From JBCFAY01 sp038562375 (GTDB lineage: Bacteria; Bacillota; Clostridia; Christensenellales; CAG-138), in the NCBI GenBank assembly GCA_038562375.1, contig JBCFAY010000002.1, positions 62,001 through 126,000 of the forward strand: a stretch of DNA of 64,000 nucleotides, written 5' to 3'. Below, piece by piece: positions 62,051 through 64,000 of the stretch (position 1 is its first letter; each line of letters begins with the position of its first letter). Under the pieces are notes generated by a model, which made no database searches, had not been told where the DNA came from, and was given only the letters and a program-made list of their open reading frames with translations. Both the position numbers and the translations under genes were made by a program.

Positions 62051-62103
62051 TCCTCCGTTAAGTCTATCGAGAAAAACAAAACATCCTTTAGGAGGAATTT
62101 TTC

Positions 62104-62273
62104 ATCAAGAAACCGATATCAGCAAAAAATTATGATTATGGCAGAATCTTTTAGATGACTTGAAAAGGGAATACGGCGCTCCATCTTACAACCAGAAAAT
62201 AACTTCTTTTTATGCTCATCAGCATGTCAAAAAAGCGATGCGGAATACCCTTAAACACCTTATAAAATACTAA
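62104..62273 (+). pseudogene. Frameshifted small gene of unknown family
   Basis: A taggagga site at 62089-62096 is followed by ATC AAG AAA CCG, and the frame (KKPISAKNYDYGRIF) breaks at a TAG. Shifting by one base gives a continuous match on: LLDDLKREYGAPSYNQKITSF...NTLKHLIKY, then TAA at 62271. Together they would make about 56 residues. The start codon appears mutated (ATC) and one frameshift is needed. I do not recognise the family. Confidence 0.35.
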
Positions 62274-62360
62274 GAGCGGCGCAACGTATAAAGCCGCCGC
62301 CGCTCATTCCGATATGGAAACCAAAATTGTTTGACTAGGATTCCACACCATTAAAACAAT

Positions 62361-62930
62361 TTATTTTTCCCATTCTGCAAACAGATTCGCATTGCCCGAG
62401 AGGAACTCGCCCGAGATGGTGATGGTTTGATCATCCTCCGATAGATATTGCACCGCAACCGGCACCGGATTGCAGCCGGATTTGGCGTCCCCGATTTCGT
62501 CGATGCTGAAACGGTTGCCGCAGTTCTGGCAGACCAGTTCATCGCCTTCCTGCACGTAGTATCCTTTTCCCGAATCATAGCAGACCTGGCAGGTATTGAG
62601 CGCCGCCCTTATCGTGCCGTCCGAGGCTTTGACCGCGATCACTTCCATATCGATACCGCCCGCCCGATACGCAATGAAATCAGCCGTTTCGGTAATGCCG
62701 CTTTTTTGAATCACGAGATTCTCCGCGTCCGCCGAGCCTGCCGCCGAAGACGGCTGCGCACCGGTATATGCCGGACCCTCCGGCTCTGTCGCCGGCGCAT
62801 CCTGTTTCAGCCCGGAAAGGATCCCGATCGCAGCGACCGCGACCACCGCCAAAAGAGCAATCCCGATGTATCGGTTCCGGCGCCGGTTTTTTGCGCCGAT
62901 TTTCTTCTTCGTAGCATGATCTGTCTTCAT
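62361..62930 (-). CDS. DUF2318 family membrane protein with CxxC motifs
   Basis: A 189-residue protein: one membrane helix (about 21-43), a low-complexity Ala/Ser/Pro region, then a DUF2318 domain with NTCQVCYDSGKGYYVQ and ELVCQNCGNRFSI. The cysteine pairs suggest metal or iron-sulfur binding; the family is annotated as Fe-S-containing but poorly characterised. The ATG follows ggag at 9 bases; a GTG three codons earlier has no proper site. It lies 65 bases from the end of the histidine kinase gene in the same direction. Confidence 0.85.
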   Translation of the reverse strand: MKTDHATKKKIGAKNRRRNRYIGIALLAVVAVAAIGILSGLKQDAPATEPEGPAYTGAQPSSAAGSADAENLVIQKSGITETADFIAYRAGGIDMEVIAVKASDGTIRAALNTCQVCYDSGKGYYVQEGDELVCQNCGNRFSIDEIGDAKSGCNPVPVAVQYLSEDDQTITISGEFLSGNANLFAEWEK

Positions 62931-62995
62931 TTGCCTCACTCCTCATCGATTTATCCCATCTTATCAATGATTTGTGTGGGTTTTATGAAGATCCT

Positions 62996-64000
62996 TTATT
63001 TCGGGAGAGAAACCGTAAACGTGCTTCCCCGATTGGTTTTGCTTTCCACGGCAATTGTTCCGCCGTGCGCCTCAATGATGGACTTGGCGATCGTCAGGCC
63101 GATGCCGGTGCCGCCGGTCGCCCGACTCCGCGACTTATCCGTCCTGTAAAACCGTTCGAAGATATAGGGCAGGTCGCTTTCAGGGATGCCGATCCCCGTG
63201 TCGCTTACACAAACGGACACCTCATTTGGGGTTTCCTTCGCTTCAATGCGAACCTTCCCGCCTTCGGGCGTATATTTCAAGGCATTGGATATCAGGTTGA
63301 AGAGCACCTGGCTGATCTTGTCGCGGTCGGCGACCACGAAGGCTTCGCCGCCGGAAAATTCAAGGGCCACGCCCTTGCTCTGAAACCCGCTCTCGAAGTT
63401 GAGCAGTATCCTTTGAATCAGCTCCGATATCTCGAAGCGCTCCTTATTGAGCTCGAGGCTTTCGCTGTCGTAGCGCGAAAGCGTTTCCAGCTCTCCCACC
63501 AGCTTGGAGAGGCGCAATATCTCCTCATGGCAACTCACCAGCCTCTTTTGCTCGGGCTCCCACACGCCGTCGATCATAGCTTCCATATGGCTTTGCAGCG
63601 TGGCAAGCGGCGTGCGCAGCTCGTGCGCCACGTCGGTCGTCAGCTGCTTGCGCAGCAGCTCCTGACCGCTCAGTTCCTGCGCCATGCTGTTGATTGAGTC
63701 GGTCAGCTCGGCGATCTCACGCGTGGAGGATTTTTCCGCGATGCGGCTTCCGAGATCCCCCTTTGCGATGCGCCCCGCGGTTTCGATCACGCCCGCGATC
63801 GGCTCCGTCAGGCGCTTTGCCATAAAAGCGCCCAGCAGCAAACAGGCAAGCAGCGAAATCCCCCCCGCGATCAGCAGGAATTCATTCAGCCCTTTTAAAA
63901 ACCGGATATCCGCGTCGCTGTAGAAGTAAGGGCCGTAATAGCCAACGTCCACGCTGCCCACGGCCTGTCCATTGATTTTTATCGGATAGGCTTCCTCCCG
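62996..64000 (-). CDS. Sensor histidine kinase, 5' end outside the window
   Basis: At least 334 residues of a membrane kinase of the BaeS type; the frame continues past the window edge (REEAYPIKINGQAV before the visible domain). It shows a second membrane helix (EFLLIAGGISLLACLLLGAF), a HAMP domain, the phosphorylated histidine in TTDVAHELRTPLATLQSHME, N-box FNLISNALKYTPEGGKV, G1 VSDTGIGIPESDLPYIFERF and G2 GTGIGLTIAKSIIEAHGG. Its response regulator should lie outside to the right. Full catalytic set present, so it is likely active. Confidence 0.95.
   Translation of the reverse strand, partial: REEAYPIKINGQAVGSVDVGYYGPYFYSDADIRFLKGLNEFLLIAGGISLLACLLLGAFMAKRLTEPIAGVIETAGRIAKGDLGSRIAEKSSTREIAELTDSINSMAQELSGQELLRKQLTTDVAHELRTPLATLQSHMEAMIDGVWEPEQKRLVSCHEEILRLSKLVGELETLSRYDSESLELNKERFEISELIQRILLNFESGFQSKGVALEFSGGEAFVVADRDKISQVLFNLISNALKYTPEGGKVRIEAKETPNEVSVCVSDTGIGIPESDLPYIFERFYRTDKSRSRATGGTGIGLTIAKSIIEAHGGTIAVESKTNRGSTFTVSLPK

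Noticed and set aside
1..64000. CRISPR array
   Set aside because: No regularly spaced direct repeats with unique spacers were seen; repeats found are coding SH3 units, glycine repeats and the three scattered motifs.

Overview
The window looks like the chromosome of a spore-forming Firmicute of the class Clostridia with fairly high GC. The evidence is SpoVT, a SpoIVFA/SpoIVFB pair, a SpoVB-type flippase, two SpoIID-type proteins, an L27 with the Firmicutes N-terminal extension next to its Prp protease, and a rng-rplU-prp-rpmA cluster. I cannot name the genus from sequence alone.

Region 1 (1-13.9 kb) is the conserved pth-mfd neighbourhood, read right to left: pth, mfd, two PrsA/SurA-like lipoproteins, a SpoVB-like flippase, a YabN-type MazG and HU. 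spoVT sits inside it but faces the other way, with its own sigma-G-like promoter. Two very large SpoIID/SH3 proteins lie upstream (11.7-16.7 kb). Region 2 (16.9-24.8 kb) handles purines and amino acids: an AzgA/PbuG-type permease, a polar amino-acid ABC transporter in one operon with an M20 peptidase, guaB, and an OGG-type DNA glycosylase. Region 3 (24.8-34.1 kb) is the ribosome and sporulation cluster: rpmA-prp-rplU behind a clear promoter and leader, rng with two TIGR-type radical-SAM-associated genes, spoIVFA/B, and rodA coupled to an unusual binding-protein-like lipoprotein. Region 4 (34.3-43.9 kb) holds pgi, a small anchored protein, a sugar-phosphate isomerase-like TIM barrel, a DUF3810 protein with an apparently leaderless start, a comEC with a degenerate C-terminal domain, and an FHA-ftsW-pbpA cell-wall operon.

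Region 5 (44.1-64 kb) is accessory in character. It starts with tRNA-Thr and tRNA-Pro, followed by a BMP-type nucleoside ABC transporter, an ISL3 transposase relic, an AT-rich diguanylate cyclase, a PadR-DUF1048-DUF1048-ABC exporter operon, a 1104-residue fusion of an endonuclease Q-like PHP nuclease with a UvrD helicase, a chemotaxis receptor, broken small genes, a DUF2318 protein, and a histidine kinase cut by the window edge. Three copies of a 24-26 base motif, each followed by a hairpin, punctuate the gaps of this region.

The most interesting single item is the PHP/EndoQ-UvrD fusion, which puts damage incision and unwinding in one chain. Other points worth checking are the possible ATC start of mfd, the structured leader before the nucleoside-binding protein, the repeated motif-plus-hairpin units, and the glycine-rich insertion inside a SpoIID catalytic domain.
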